DNA of 64,000 nt from positions 124,001-188,000 of the forward strand of contig NZ_BMJY01000005.1 of assembly GCF_014643695.1 (NCBI RefSeq). The letters are read 5' to 3'. The notes under the pieces were generated by a model, which was not told where the DNA came from, ran no database searches, and was given only the letters and a program-made list of their open reading frames with translations. The translations under genes were made by a program, and so were the position numbers. Below are positions 8,553 to 16,903 of the stretch, one piece after another. Each line of letters opens with the position of its first letter. Within the stretch, counting starts at the first letter, position 1. The stretch is from Microbacterium album (lineage in GTDB: Bacteria; Actinomycetota; Actinomycetes; Actinomycetales; Microbacteriaceae).

Positions 8553-10532
8553 CTAGCTGCCGATGCGGGCGTCGCGCTCGGCGATGCGGGCGAGCCGGGC
8601 GTTGTACTCCTCGAGCTCGGCGTCCCCGGTGCGGTCGGCGTGGCGGTCCTGACGGCGCTGCTGACGCTCGTCGCTGCGGCTCCACTGCACGGCCACGGTG
8701 ATGGCCGTGATGAGCGTCGGGATCTCGCCGATCGACCACGCCACGCCGCCGCCGATGTACTGGTCCTCCAGCGGCGTCGGCCCCCAGGTGCGCCCCATGG
8801 CGCCGTACCACTCCGCGACCATGAGGCCGGAGGTCATCATGATGGCGACGCCGAAGAAGGCGTGGATGGCCATCACGGCGATCAGCGTGACCAGGCGACC
8901 GGGGTACGGCATCCGGTAGGGCAACGGGTCGATCCCCGTCAGCGACATGACGAACAGGAACCCGGACAGCAGGAAGTGCACGATCATCCACTGGTGCCCC
9001 AGGTGGTCGTACAGGGTCCACCGGAACAGGTCGGTGAAGTAGAACACCCACAGCGACCCCACGAAGATCGCGGCCGCGACGAGCGGGTGCGTCACCACGC
9101 GCGCGAAGGGACTGTGCACGGCCCAGAGGATCCATTCGCGGCCGCCGCGCGTGCCGTCCTCCCGCTTGTCGATCGCGCGCATCGCGAGCGTCACGGGCGC
9201 CCCGGGCACGAGCATCAACGGGATCGCCATGGTCAGGAGCATGTGCCCCAGCATGTGGACGCTGAACAGGTAGGCCTGGTACGCGTTGACCGCGCCCGAC
9301 GTGACCCACAGCAGGGTCAGCATGCCGAGCACCCACAGCACCGTGCGGAAGACGGGCCACGAGTCGCCTCGCCGGCGCAGCCGGACCACACCGGCCAGGT
9401 AGAAGAAGATGCCGAAGGCCGCGACCATCGCCCACAGCAGGTCCACGTTCCAGGCCGTGAGCCACCGTTCGGGCGTGAGCGGCGGCGGGAGCGGCTCGCC
9501 CGTGAGGATCTCGGCCGGCGTCGAGGAGTACGGCGTCTCGGTGAGCGGTGGCGCCGTGCGGGCCAGCGCAGCGGCGGCGCCCGACGCGACACCCATGAGC
9601 GCGAGCTCGACTGCGATGAGCAGCCAGAACGCGCGCGCCGCGGCCACGGCGCCCCGCGCGACACGGGCGATGAGCGCGCGGCGGTAGGCCGCGCCCAGCA
9701 GGCCCATCGCGACGAGGGCCGCGATCTTGAGGCACAGGATGCCGCCGTACGGCGTGAGGAGCTGATCCCACGAGCCGATCGATGACAGGGTGCGGGCGAT
9801 GCCCGACACGGTCACGACGATGAAGCCGAACAGCGCGACCGACGAGTATCGGGCCAGCACCGCCTGCATCCGCTCCGCCGGCAGGGCCGCGCGCAGCACG
9901 ACCAGCAGCACGAGACCGCCCAGCCACAGCGCGGCGCCCACGATGTGGAGGCTCATCGCCATGACGGTCGCGTTGTGGCTCGCGAGCTCGCCGGAGTGGC
10001 CCTGCGTGGCCATCGGGATGAGTGCGGCGATCGCGAGGACGGTCGTGAGCAGCGTCGCGGTCCAGGAACGGATGGCGAACGTGAGCACCGTGACCACGGC
10101 GGCGACGATGGTCGTGATGAGCCACGTGCGGCCGAGCTCGATCTGCGTCAGGAACGTGCCGAGCTGCGCCCCGAACTGCGGTCCGACCGACAGCTGCGGA
10201 TTGAAGGCGTCCAGGAACGTCAGGAAGCCCACCGCGCCGGCGGAGACCGTCAGCACCGCCGCGCCGATCGACGACGTGTCGAGGGCCGCGTCGAACTCCC
10301 GCTCGCCCGCGCGCAGCGCGAACAGGGCCAGCACGAGCGAGCCCGCCATGACCGCCCCGGCCAGGTTGACGACGAGCTTGGCCAGCGGCAGGCCCCAGCG
10401 CACGAAGGGTCCGGGGTCGCCCGCGGCGAGCGGGTCGGCGGCGCCGCCGTAGGCGAGCGCCGCGACGGCGGTCAGCACCGCCGCGACGACCAGGATGGCG
10501 GGGCCGGCGGCCCGCAGCGCGCGCGGATTCAC
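8553..10532 (-). CDS. fused CopD domain / cytochrome c oxidase assembly protein CtaG
   Basis: The 659-residue polytopic protein joins a CopD-like copper-transport domain (about residues 1-310, roughly eight helices, with ALWLGGL and TRTLSSIGSW-like segments) to a caa3-type CtaG domain (about 375-625; His-rich FSVHMLGHMLLTM, GHQWMIVHF and IHAFFGVAIM segments). The pair is known in actinobacteria as one polypeptide that supplies copper to cytochrome oxidase at the membrane. The last 40 residues are charged and cytoplasmic. The GTG start has TAGGCT (complement of 10539-10544) exactly 6 bases upstream and no ribosome binding site, so it is probably leaderless. It is divergent from 10653. Confidence 0.93.
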   Translation of the reverse strand: MNPRALRAAGPAILVVAAVLTAVAALAYGGAADPLAAGDPGPFVRWGLPLAKLVVNLAGAVMAGSLVLALFALRAGEREFDAALDTSSIGAAVLTVSAGAVGFLTFLDAFNPQLSVGPQFGAQLGTFLTQIELGRTWLITTIVAAVVTVLTFAIRSWTATLLTTVLAIAALIPMATQGHSGELASHNATVMAMSLHIVGAALWLGGLVLLVVLRAALPAERMQAVLARYSSVALFGFIVVTVSGIARTLSSIGSWDQLLTPYGGILCLKIAALVAMGLLGAAYRRALIARVARGAVAAARAFWLLIAVELALMGVASGAAAALARTAPPLTETPYSSTPAEILTGEPLPPPLTPERWLTAWNVDLLWAMVAAFGIFFYLAGVVRLRRRGDSWPVFRTVLWVLGMLTLLWVTSGAVNAYQAYLFSVHMLGHMLLTMAIPLMLVPGAPVTLAMRAIDKREDGTRGGREWILWAVHSPFARVVTHPLVAAAIFVGSLWVFYFTDLFRWTLYDHLGHQWMIVHFLLSGFLFVMSLTGIDPLPYRMPYPGRLVTLIAVMAIHAFFGVAIMMTSGLMVAEWYGAMGRTWGPTPLEDQYIGGGVAWSIGEIPTLITAITVAVQWSRSDERQQRRQDRHADRTGDAELEEYNARLARIAERDARIGS

Positions 10533-10640
10533 CCATCCAGCCTAGGCCGTGCCCTTCGCGCGAAGCGGCACGCGGGCTGAGAGCCGCCCCGCCGGGTGGC
10601 GCCGTTGTCAACCCCTGTGACCACCACGGGCCCGGCCCCC

Positions 10641-10646
10641 TAGCGT
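10641..10646 (+). promoter_or_regulatory. leaderless -10 box (TAGCGT)
   Basis: TAGCGT sits 6 bases before ATG 10653. No ribosome binding site is present. Confidence 0.55.
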
Positions 10647-10652
10647 GAGCGC

Positions 10653-10904
10653 ATGAGCATCGGAACCGGAGTAGTACTGTTCATCATCGGCGCGATCCTC
10701 GCGTTCGGCCTGGACGTCGACATCCCGGGCCTGAACGACGACTTCGTCGGGTACCTGCTGATGGGCGCTGGGGTCGTCGTCTTCATCGTCGGGCTGATCC
10801 TCGTCACTCGGCGGCGTTCCGCGGTCGAGCGGACGCGCACCGTCGCCGAGCCCGGCACGGACCAGCGCGTGACGGAGCGCCGCACCGACGTCGACCCGCT
10901 CTGA
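10653..10904 (+). CDS. DUF6458-type small membrane protein
   Basis: This 83-residue protein begins MSIGTGVVLFIIGAILAFGL, then VDIPGLNDDFVGYLLMGAGVVVFIVGLIL and a polar tail. Two membrane helices flank a short conserved DxxxxGLN/DDxxGYLLM loop typical of the DUF6458 family, widespread in high-GC Gram-positives and of unknown function. The tail (VERTRTVAEPG and onward) is charged and cytoplasmic. The gene is single and leaderless, and converges on hup with a strong terminator between them. Confidence 0.85.
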   Translation: MSIGTGVVLFIIGAILAFGLDVDIPGLNDDFVGYLLMGAGVVVFIVGLILVTRRRSAVERTRTVAEPGTDQRVTERRTDVDPL

Positions 10905-11020
10905 CACCCAGAGCGCCCGACGGGACCGGCTCCCGCGAGCGGGCGTGCACTGACCCCGGTCGGCGGCGGGCGACGCGGGCCTCTTGCCGCCGACCGGACC
11001 GCTCGCGATGCGCGAGCACG

Positions 11021-11055
11021 CGAAAGGGGATGCCCCCACGGGGCATCCCCTTTCG
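11021..11055. terminator. strong intrinsic terminator hairpin between DUF6458 and hup
   Basis: Perfect 16-bp arms at 11021-11036 (CGAAAGGGGATGCCCC) and 11040-11055 with a 3-base loop. The A-rich and T-rich ends make it usable from both sides; it lies 20 bases after the HU stop codon. Confidence 0.85.
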
Positions 11056-11075
11056 ACGTCGGCTCGAGGGCCTGC

Positions 11076-11363
11076 TTACTTGGCGGCGGCCTTCAGCTTG
11101 GAGCCCGCGGTCACCTTGACGCGCTTGCCGGCCGGGATCTTGATCTCCTCGCCCGTCTGCGGGTTGCGGCCCGTGCGTGCGGCGGTCTCGACCTGCTCGA
11201 ACGCGATCCAGCCGGGGATCGAGACCTTTGCGCCCTTGGCGACCGACTCGGAGACGGTGGTGAACAGGGCGTCGAGAACGCCCGAGACGGCGGCCTGGCT
11301 CTGACCGGTCGCGCTGGCGATGCTCGCGACGAGCTCGGTCTTGGTGATGGACTTGTCGGCCAT
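11076..11363 (-). CDS. hup: DNA-binding protein HU
   Basis: The 95-residue product is a bacterial HU/IHF histone-like protein: MADKSITKTELVASIASATG, the dimer helices, then PGWIAFEQVETAARTGRNPQTGEEIKIPAGKRV, the DNA-clasping arm signature. It lacks the long lysine/alanine tail of mycobacterial HupB. ATG 11363 has GGAGG immediately upstream; the frame extends further but without a start site resembling HU. It compacts and bends DNA as a dimer. It is monocistronic with its own terminator. Confidence 0.97.
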   Translation of the reverse strand: MADKSITKTELVASIASATGQSQAAVSGVLDALFTTVSESVAKGAKVSIPGWIAFEQVETAARTGRNPQTGEEIKIPAGKRVKVTAGSKLKAAAK

Positions 11364-11551
11364 GTCATCCTCCAGCGGCGAAGGACGCCGCAGACGTGGT
11401 GTTTCGGACCGGGGGCGGATTGCCTCCGGCTGGTCGTGTGACCGCCTTGACAGTATCAACGCGCCGCGAAATCATGCGGATTTTCGCGGGTTTTCGCAGA
11501 TTTCCAGGGCGTGTCGCGCGGGAATGTGACGCCTGTGACGCGTGAGACGGC

Positions 11552-12898
11552 TCAGCTCGCGCCGCCGACCTCCGGGATCCGGCGCAGCAACAGCACCGCG
11601 ACGGCGCCGATGAGCAGCATCACGGCGGCGCTCGCATACAGCATGATGAGCGTCCAGCCGGCGTCCAGCATCGCGCCGCCGAACATCGGCGCGAGGATCG
11701 CACCGATGCGGCCGACGGCGAGGGCGGCTCCCACACCGGTTCCCCGGGCCGAGGCCGCGTAGCGCGTGGGGGCGATCGAGTACATCCCGGCGATGCAGCC
11801 GTTCACGAGGAGCCCGACGACGACGCCGAGGATCATCGCGATCGTCAGCATCGCGGTGGACAGCACGAACGCGATGATCGCGATCGCGCTGATCACGAGG
11901 AACGCCAGCGCCAGCTTCTCGCGCTCGATGCGCGCGGCGATCACGCCGTAGAGCACGGATCCGATCGTGCCGCCGATCGCCAGCGCCATGCCGATGTACA
12001 CGCCCTGCTCGTCGCTCATGCCGGCCTCGCCCATGAGGCGCGGCGTCCACGAGTTGACGAAGTAGAAGCCGAACATGACGGTGAAGAACGCCAGCCACAG
12101 CAGCAGCGTCGCGACGATCACCTTGCGGGTGAACAGGTCTGACAGGCGCGACGACGCCTCCCGGGGAGCGCTCTCGTCCACCTGCTGGGCGACCGTGGCC
12201 TTGGCCGGGTCGTAGCCGACGCGCTTGGCGATGCGGGCGAGGGCCTTGTCGGCGTACCGCGGACGGCGCGTGAGCAGGAACTGCACCGACTCCGGCGTGA
12301 TGATCGCGAGGGCGAGCACGATGAAGACGCTCACGCTCGCGCCGACGAAGAACACGGACCGCCAACCGTACTCGGTCTGCAGGCCGTTGGCGGCCATGCC
12401 GCCGAGGAACGCGCCGACACCGTAGCCGGCCGTGTAGACGCCGATCGCGAGGCCGCGCCAGCGGGCCGACGAGAACTCGGACGTGATGACGGTGATGCTC
12501 GCCAGGATGCCGCCCACGCCGATGCCGGTGAGCACGCGCCACACGCCCAGCTGCACCACGTCCTGCGACGTCGCGGCGAGGAACATGCCCACCGTGGACA
12601 GCACGGCCGAACCGACGACGGTCCAGCGTCGGCCCAGGATGTCCGCGAGGCGCCCGATCACGAGCGCGCCGATCGCCATGCCGACCAGCGTGGCGCTGAT
12701 CACGGTGCCGAGCACCGATCCGCTGAGGTCGAACTCGCGCTCGACGTTCGCCGCGACGAACGACATGGCGGCGACGTCGAAGCCGTCGTTGGCGTTCAGC
12801 AGCACGGCGCACGCCACGATCAGCCACTGGTACACCGTCATGGACGAGTGTTCGATGTGAGCGCGCAGGCTTCGCGCGGGGGTGACGGTCGTTGTCAT
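11552..12898 (-). CDS. MFS transporter, aromatic acid:H+ symporter-like
   Basis: This 448-residue transporter has twelve predicted helices. The N-terminal motif NANDGFDVAAMSFV, loop 2-3 motif GRLADILGRRWT, and VLTGIGVGGILAS/ITSEFSSARWRG place it near the aromatic-acid:H+ symporter branch of the major facilitator superfamily (PcaK/BenK-like), importing small organic acids by proton symport. Substrate is an inference from family only. ATG 12898 follows GAAGG by 10 bases; an upstream in-frame start at 12946 would fall on the -10 region. Its promoter is embedded in a perfect 21-bp-arm palindrome, so it is probably repressed by an unlinked regulator. Confidence 0.9.
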   Translation of the reverse strand: MTTTVTPARSLRAHIEHSSMTVYQWLIVACAVLLNANDGFDVAAMSFVAANVEREFDLSGSVLGTVISATLVGMAIGALVIGRLADILGRRWTVVGSAVLSTVGMFLAATSQDVVQLGVWRVLTGIGVGGILASITVITSEFSSARWRGLAIGVYTAGYGVGAFLGGMAANGLQTEYGWRSVFFVGASVSVFIVLALAIITPESVQFLLTRRPRYADKALARIAKRVGYDPAKATVAQQVDESAPREASSRLSDLFTRKVIVATLLLWLAFFTVMFGFYFVNSWTPRLMGEAGMSDEQGVYIGMALAIGGTIGSVLYGVIAARIEREKLALAFLVISAIAIIAFVLSTAMLTIAMILGVVVGLLVNGCIAGMYSIAPTRYAASARGTGVGAALAVGRIGAILAPMFGGAMLDAGWTLIMLYASAAVMLLIGAVAVLLLRRIPEVGGAS

Positions 12899-12941
12899 GG
12901 ATTCGTAGCCTTCGTCGGGTACTGACACTGCTGAAGTGGTC

Positions 12942-12993
12942 AGCATATACCTATGTCGGTAGGTCTACGTGAGTAGACCTACCGACATAGGTA
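12942..12993 (-). promoter_or_regulatory. promoter with a 46-bp perfect palindromic operator for the MFS gene
   Basis: Arms at 12948-12968 and 12973-12993 are perfectly complementary over 21 bp with a GTGA loop. Each arm contains ACCTA-N6-TAGGT, itself a dyad, so the element is two operator-like sites facing each other. A -10-like TATGCT (complement of 12942-12947) abuts the palindrome, so it covers the spacer and -35. A dimer-of-dimers repressor such as a TetR or GntR type fits. Confidence 0.65.
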
Positions 12994-13010
12994 TTCTCGC
13001 CCACGCGAAA

Positions 13011-13038
13011 GGGCGGGTCCTCCGAGGAGGACCCGCCC
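13011..13038. terminator. terminator hairpin after rpsN
   Basis: GGGCGGGTCCTCC (13011-13023) pairs with GGAGGACCCGCCC (13026-13038) with a tight loop. It begins 18 bases downstream of the rpsN stop codon. Confidence 0.85.
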
Positions 13039-13056
13039 TGCGAGAGCGATGGTTGC

Positions 13057-13362
13057 TTACCAGCTCGACTTGGTGACACCGGGCAGCTCGCCACGGTGCG
13101 CCATGTCACGGAAGCGGACACGCGAGATGCCGAACTTCGTCAGCACGCCACGGGGGCGGCCGTCGATGACGTCGCGCGAGCGGACGCGGACGGGCGACGC
13201 GTTGCGGGGCAGCTTCTGCAGGCCGATGCGGGCGGCCTCGCGCTCCTCGTCGGTCGCGTTCGGGTCGACGAGCTGCTTCTTGAGGGCGGCGCGCTTCTCG
13301 GCGTAGCGCGCGACGATCTCCTTGCGCTGCTCGTTACGAGCGATCTTGCTCTTCTTGGCCAT
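13057..13362 (-). CDS. rpsN: 30S ribosomal protein S14, zinc-free type
   Basis: The 101-residue protein begins [17 protein letters not shown] and ends with [29 protein letters not shown], the S14 signature. It is the long form without the CxxC-x(n)-CxxC zinc ribbon, so it needs no zinc. It assembles into the head of the 30S subunit. Third gene of rpmB-rpmG-rpsN, separated from rpmG by two bases. Confidence 0.98.
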   Translation of the reverse strand: MAKKSKIARNEQRKEIVARYAEKRAALKKQLVDPNATDEEREAARIGLQKLPRNASPVRVRSRDVIDGRPRGVLTKFGISRVRFRDMAHRGELPGVTKSSW

Positions 13363-13364
13363 GA

Positions 13365-13535
13365 TTAACGCTCCTCGCGGAAGTCGACGTGCTTGCGGAC
13401 CACCGGGTCGTACTTCTTCAGCACGAGGCGGTCGGGGTTGTTGCGGCGGTTCTTCTTGGTCACGTAGGTGTACCCCGTGCCCGCCGTCGAACGCAGCTTG
13501 ATGATCGGACGGACGTCCTGAGCCTTCTTGGCCAT
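13365..13535 (-). CDS. rpmG: 50S ribosomal protein L33, zinc-free type
   Basis: The 56-residue protein ([20 protein letters not shown] to KHVDFREER) is L33 with no cysteines, i.e. the zinc-independent paralogue class. Its ATG overlaps the rpmB stop by one base (TAATG), giving translational coupling. It joins the 50S subunit near the E site. Confidence 0.97.
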   Translation of the reverse strand: MAKKAQDVRPIIKLRSTAGTGYTYVTKKNRRNNPDRLVLKKYDPVVRKHVDFREER

Positions 13536-13771
13536 TAGAGCTTCACACCCTTCGCGAGCAGGTCCTTGACGACGGACTCGATGCCACGGGCGTCGATGAC
13601 CTTGATGCCCTTGGCCGACACGTTCAGCGTGACCTTACGGCCCAGCGACGGCACGTAGTACGTCTTCTTCTGCACGTTCGGGTCGAAGCGACGCTTCGTC
13701 CGGCGGTGCGAGTGCGAGATGTTGTGACCGAAGCCGGGAACGGCACCGGTCACCTGGCACACAGCAGCCAT
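13535..13771 (-). CDS. rpmB: 50S ribosomal protein L28, zinc-free type
   Basis: The 78-residue L28 protein starts [20 protein letters not shown], with only one cysteine where zinc-binding forms have CxxC. It is first in the operon, with AAGGAG before the start. No Zur-type box is visible in the 180-bp upstream region, so I infer this is the constitutive housekeeping set rather than a zinc-starvation set. Confidence 0.97.
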   Translation of the reverse strand: MAAVCQVTGAVPGFGHNISHSHRRTKRRFDPNVQKKTYYVPSLGRKVTLNVSAKGIKVIDARGIESVVKDLLAKGVKL

Positions 13772-13951
13772 GATGGTTCTCCTTCATTACCGTGGGACCG
13801 GACGGACCCACCCAAGATCTCTTGCCTGCACGTGCTCCACCCGCCCTTGCGGGCCGTGTATCGGGAGGAGACGTACGAACTGCGCACAGGAGTGCACGCA
13901 GACAATCCACCACCCTACCACACGGCGCTGGCCAGGGCAGGGCGGGCCGGG

Positions 13952-14626
13952 TCAGGCGGCGCCGCGCCCCGCGCGAAAGGGCGAGACCGTGGGGTCGCCG
14001 GGGATCCAGAAGCGCCACGGGTACGCGGCCGTGCCGGCGATGCCCGCGACGCCCACGCGCGGGCCGGAGGCCACGTCCGCCAGCGGCTCGTCGCGCAGGA
14101 GAAGGCGCGCCGTGGCGTCGGCCCGCGGCTCGCCCGCGACCGCGTCGATGCCGTCGTGCACCGGATGGCGCAGACCCATCGCGTCGCCGAGGCGACCGGG
14201 CCCGCGGGCCAGGTCGCGATCCGTGCGGGCCACTCCCCTCCGCTCCCGGCGCCGCCGCGCGACATCGGCACCGCGGACGATCTGCCCCGCCCGCAGCAGC
14301 ACGCCGTCGCCACGGCCCGCGGGGCCGCACACGACGTTGACGCAGGAGTGGATGCCGTGGCTCAGGTAGACGTACAGGTGCCCGGCCTCGCCCCACATCG
14401 TCGCGTTGCGCGCCGTGGGACCCATCCGGGCGTGCGAGCCGGGATCGGCCACGTCGCCCGAGCCGAGCCCGTGGTACGCCTCCACCTCGGTGATGCGCAC
14501 CGTGACGACGCCGTCGGGCAGCGTGGTCTCGAGCAGGCCGCCCAGCAGCCGCGGCGCGACATCCACCGGCAGCCCGGCGAGTTCCTCGCGGGCGGCGGGG
14601 TGATGTCCCTCCCCCACCGCGCTCAC
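13952..14626 (-). CDS. mpg: DNA-3-methyladenine glycosylase (AAG/MPG family)
   Basis: The product of about 224 residues removes alkylated purines, starting base-excision repair. VRITEVEAYHGLGSGDVADPGSHA contains the catalytic Glu motif (EVEAY), followed by MGPTARNATMWG and HLYVYLSHGIHSCVNVVC, the base-flipping signature. GTG 14626 overlaps the upstream stop as GTGA; an alternative GTG at 14644 would overlap by 22 bp. It is the last member of the minus-strand metal operon, an odd partner for transport genes, so cotranscription may be incidental. Confidence 0.88.
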   Translation of the reverse strand: MSAVGEGHHPAAREELAGLPVDVAPRLLGGLLETTLPDGVVTVRITEVEAYHGLGSGDVADPGSHARMGPTARNATMWGEAGHLYVYLSHGIHSCVNVVCGPAGRGDGVLLRAGQIVRGADVARRRRERRGVARTDRDLARGPGRLGDAMGLRHPVHDGIDAVAGEPRADATARLLLRDEPLADVASGPRVGVAGIAGTAAYPWRFWIPGDPTVSPFRAGRGAA

Positions 14627-16047
14627 CACGGTCCCGTCGCGCACCAGCTGATGTCGAACCCCGGCAGCACGGACACCGGCTCGCCCGTGTCGAGCTCGAC
14701 GATGTGCGTCTCGAGCTCGCGCGGCATCGGCTGCTGGGCCAGGTCATAGGGGTTGTCGATGAGCTGCGGCGCGACGAGCGCGGCGACGTACCGTCCGCTC
14801 GGGGACACGCACGCGTGCAGCAGTGCGTCGTCGGAGCCGACCTCGAACAGCTCGCGCACGGCGCCGTCCTCCCCCACATGCGCGAGCAGCTGCGCCTCGG
14901 GCCGGCTCGGGTCGAGCATCCGCATGTACTGCCGCACGGTGCCGCCGCGCCCGTCCTCCCCTCCCGGCACGGGGATCACGGTGCCGAGCACTCCCAGTTC
15001 CCGCTCGGGTTCCACGAGCGGCTCCTCCTGCCCGCTCGTGAGGTCGAGCTCGACGATCCCCGCCTCGATCCGCTCGATCACCGCCGTGTAGGTGCCCCGC
15101 GTGACGGCGTCGATCGTGATCGCGCTGCCGAGCGGCGCGGGCCCGGCGTCGCTCTCCGGGTCGGTGAGGATCAGGTCTCCCGCGAAGTCGATCAGCAGCA
15201 GCGCCGACGAGTCGGGCACGAAGCGCCAGCGGTCGACGCTGGGGGCCTCGCCGCCGATCTCGACGGGCACCGGATCGGAATCGGGATCCCCGAGCTCGGA
15301 GGTGAAGAGCACGCTCGCGTGTCCGACGCCGCCCGGATCGGAGTAGGTGTAGCCGACGCGGTCGCCGCGCTGCGACACCTGCAGTCCCTGCACGATGCCG
15401 CGCCCGGGCAGCCTCACCTCGGCCGCACCCGACCCGTCGCGCCGCATGACGTGGAGAGCGGATGCCCCGTCCTCCACGGTCGCCACGACGAGCCGCGTCG
15501 ACGTGGCACGGAAGTCGTCGATCTCGGGGCTCGTGAACACCCGCACGGGATCGGATCCGTCGACGCCGCTGCGGACGATCGCGTCGTCTCCGTCGGGGTC
15601 GCGCTGGAGCAGGAAGACCTCCGCGGGCGGCGTGCGGAACGTGGTCTCGAGCGTCGCGGGCGGACCGCCGCCCACCGACCGCACGCCGCCGACCGTGACG
15701 CGGTACTCGGTGTCGTCGTCGAGCGGCACGGTGAAGCGCACGCCCACGCTGCGCCCCGCCGCATCGACGGTGAAGGGCGCCTCGGGCTCGACGGTCACCT
15801 GCGCGGGGTCGAACTCCGCGAGCGCCTGGTTGACCGTGAGGATCACGCGCGTGCCCGACACCTCGACCGCGGCCGCGGGGTCCGCCTGCACGCTCGTGAG
15901 CCGCGGGCCCTGCGCGAGGCTCACGGCCGCGCCCGCACCGCCGAGCGCGACGAGCACCGCCAGCACGCCGGCCAGCGTGAGCGCGAAGCGCCGCCGGCGC
16001 GCCCCGCGTCGTGATCGCCGGGACGCCGGTCGCGCCTCAGTACTCAT
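14623..16047 (-). CDS. membrane-anchored beta-propeller-like protein, function unknown
   Basis: The 474-residue protein has an Arg-rich N-terminus, a membrane helix at about residues 20-45, an Ig-like domain (about 50-135, SVQADPAAAVEVSGTRVILT to VTLETTF-type strands) and then repeated WD40/PD40-like blades (FLLQRDPDGDDAIVRSGVDG; HVMRRDGSG; VGYTYSDPGG; WRFVPDSSALLLIDF). I do not recognise a specific family. ATG 16047 lies inside the end of the upstream gene (11-bp overlap). Coupling to the DUF318 permease pair suggests an envelope role with it. Confidence 0.75.
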   Translation of the reverse strand: MSTEARPASRRSRRGARRRRFALTLAGVLAVLVALGGAGAAVSLAQGPRLTSVQADPAAAVEVSGTRVILTVNQALAEFDPAQVTVEPEAPFTVDAAGRSVGVRFTVPLDDDTEYRVTVGGVRSVGGGPPATLETTFRTPPAEVFLLQRDPDGDDAIVRSGVDGSDPVRVFTSPEIDDFRATSTRLVVATVEDGASALHVMRRDGSGAAEVRLPGRGIVQGLQVSQRGDRVGYTYSDPGGVGHASVLFTSELGDPDSDPVPVEIGGEAPSVDRWRFVPDSSALLLIDFAGDLILTDPESDAGPAPLGSAITIDAVTRGTYTAVIERIEAGIVELDLTSGQEEPLVEPERELGVLGTVIPVPGGEDGRGGTVRQYMRMLDPSRPEAQLLAHVGEDGAVRELFEVGSDDALLHACVSPSGRYVAALVAPQLIDNPYDLAQQPMPRELETHIVELDTGEPVSVLPGFDISWCATGPW

Positions 16048-16903
16048 ACGGGTCGTCCGGCTCCGGGATCGCGGCGATCTCGCGCGGCTGGATGACGAGC
16101 CCGCCGGAGGCGTCGGTCGTGACCACGCCGTCGACCTCCACCCAGTCCCCGACGTCGACCGCACCCTCCCAGCCCGGCGAGACGACGGGCACGGATGCCG
16201 GCTGCGCGTCGATCACGCAGTGGGTGATCACGAGACGGCCCAGACGCAGCACGTCGCCGTCGCCGTCCTGCGGCGTCACGAACCCGCTGAGAGTCACGCG
16301 CGTGCCCTCGAAGGTGTCGGGGCTCGTCGCGGTCGCGAAGACGGCCGACCATTGACCCACGCCGAAGTCCGACGGGTCCGAGCTCGCGGCCAGCCGCACG
16401 GTGTCGGCGCCCGCGAACAGCGGCGCCGTCCCGGTGTCGCGCGCCATCGCCAGCTCGACCGACAGCGGGGCGGGAGGGAGGACGAGCGACGCCACGACGA
16501 TGCCGGACGCCAGCACCCCGCCGACCGCCACCGCGACGTGCGTGCGCGGGGCGTGCGCCTGGCGGATCCGCTGTGCCGCGGTGTCCTCGCGGTGGTCGTG
16601 GTCGTCGTCGTGCGGAGGATGGGACGCGGGCGCCGGCACCGCCCCCTCGTGCGGCTCGTGTCCGTGGTCGTGGCCGTGATCGTCCTCGCCTCCGAGCGGG
16701 AGCAGGAACGACAGCACGGTCCCCACCAACGCCACGACCGCCATGCCCACCGCGAACCAGGCCTGGTCCGGGTTGATGTAGAGCGAGAGCCGGCCGGTGA
16801 TCGCGAGGCTCAGCGTCACGACCGACACGGCGGCCGCGAGCCCCGCGCCGAGCCAGCGCGTCCCGATGGAGCGGAGCCCGCGGGCTCCGAGCAGTTCACG
16901 CAA
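16037..16903 (-). CDS. TIGR03943-type putative permease partner with His-rich linker
   Basis: The 288-residue protein has N-terminal helices (about 17-36 and 48-70), a His/Asp-rich stretch of about 35 residues (GGEDDHGHDHGHEPH and HPPHDDDHDHRED), a third helix (about 124-142) and an outer OB-like domain ending PREIAAIPEPDDPYEY. This is the TIGR03943 layout, a family always found beside DUF318-type permeases. The histidines could bind zinc. The start is a TTG inside the permease stop (8-bp overlap). Confidence 0.85.
   Translation of the reverse strand: MRELLGARGLRSIGTRWLGAGLAAAVSVVTLSLAITGRLSLYINPDQAWFAVGMAVVALVGTVLSFLLPLGGEDDHGHDHGHEPHEGAVPAPASHPPHDDDHDHREDTAAQRIRQAHAPRTHVAVAVGGVLASGIVVASLVLPPAPLSVELAMARDTGTAPLFAGADTVRLAASSDPSDFGVGQWSAVFATATSPDTFEGTRVTLSGFVTPQDGDGDVLRLGRLVITHCVIDAQPASVPVVSPGWEGAVDVGDWVEVDGVVTTDASGGLVIQPREIAAIPEPDDPYEY

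Noticed and set aside
14623..16164. Upstream extension of the beta-propeller protein
   Set aside because: The extra residues are Ser/Arg-rich out-of-frame translation of the TIGR03943 gene; ATG 16047 gives a proper N-terminal anchor.
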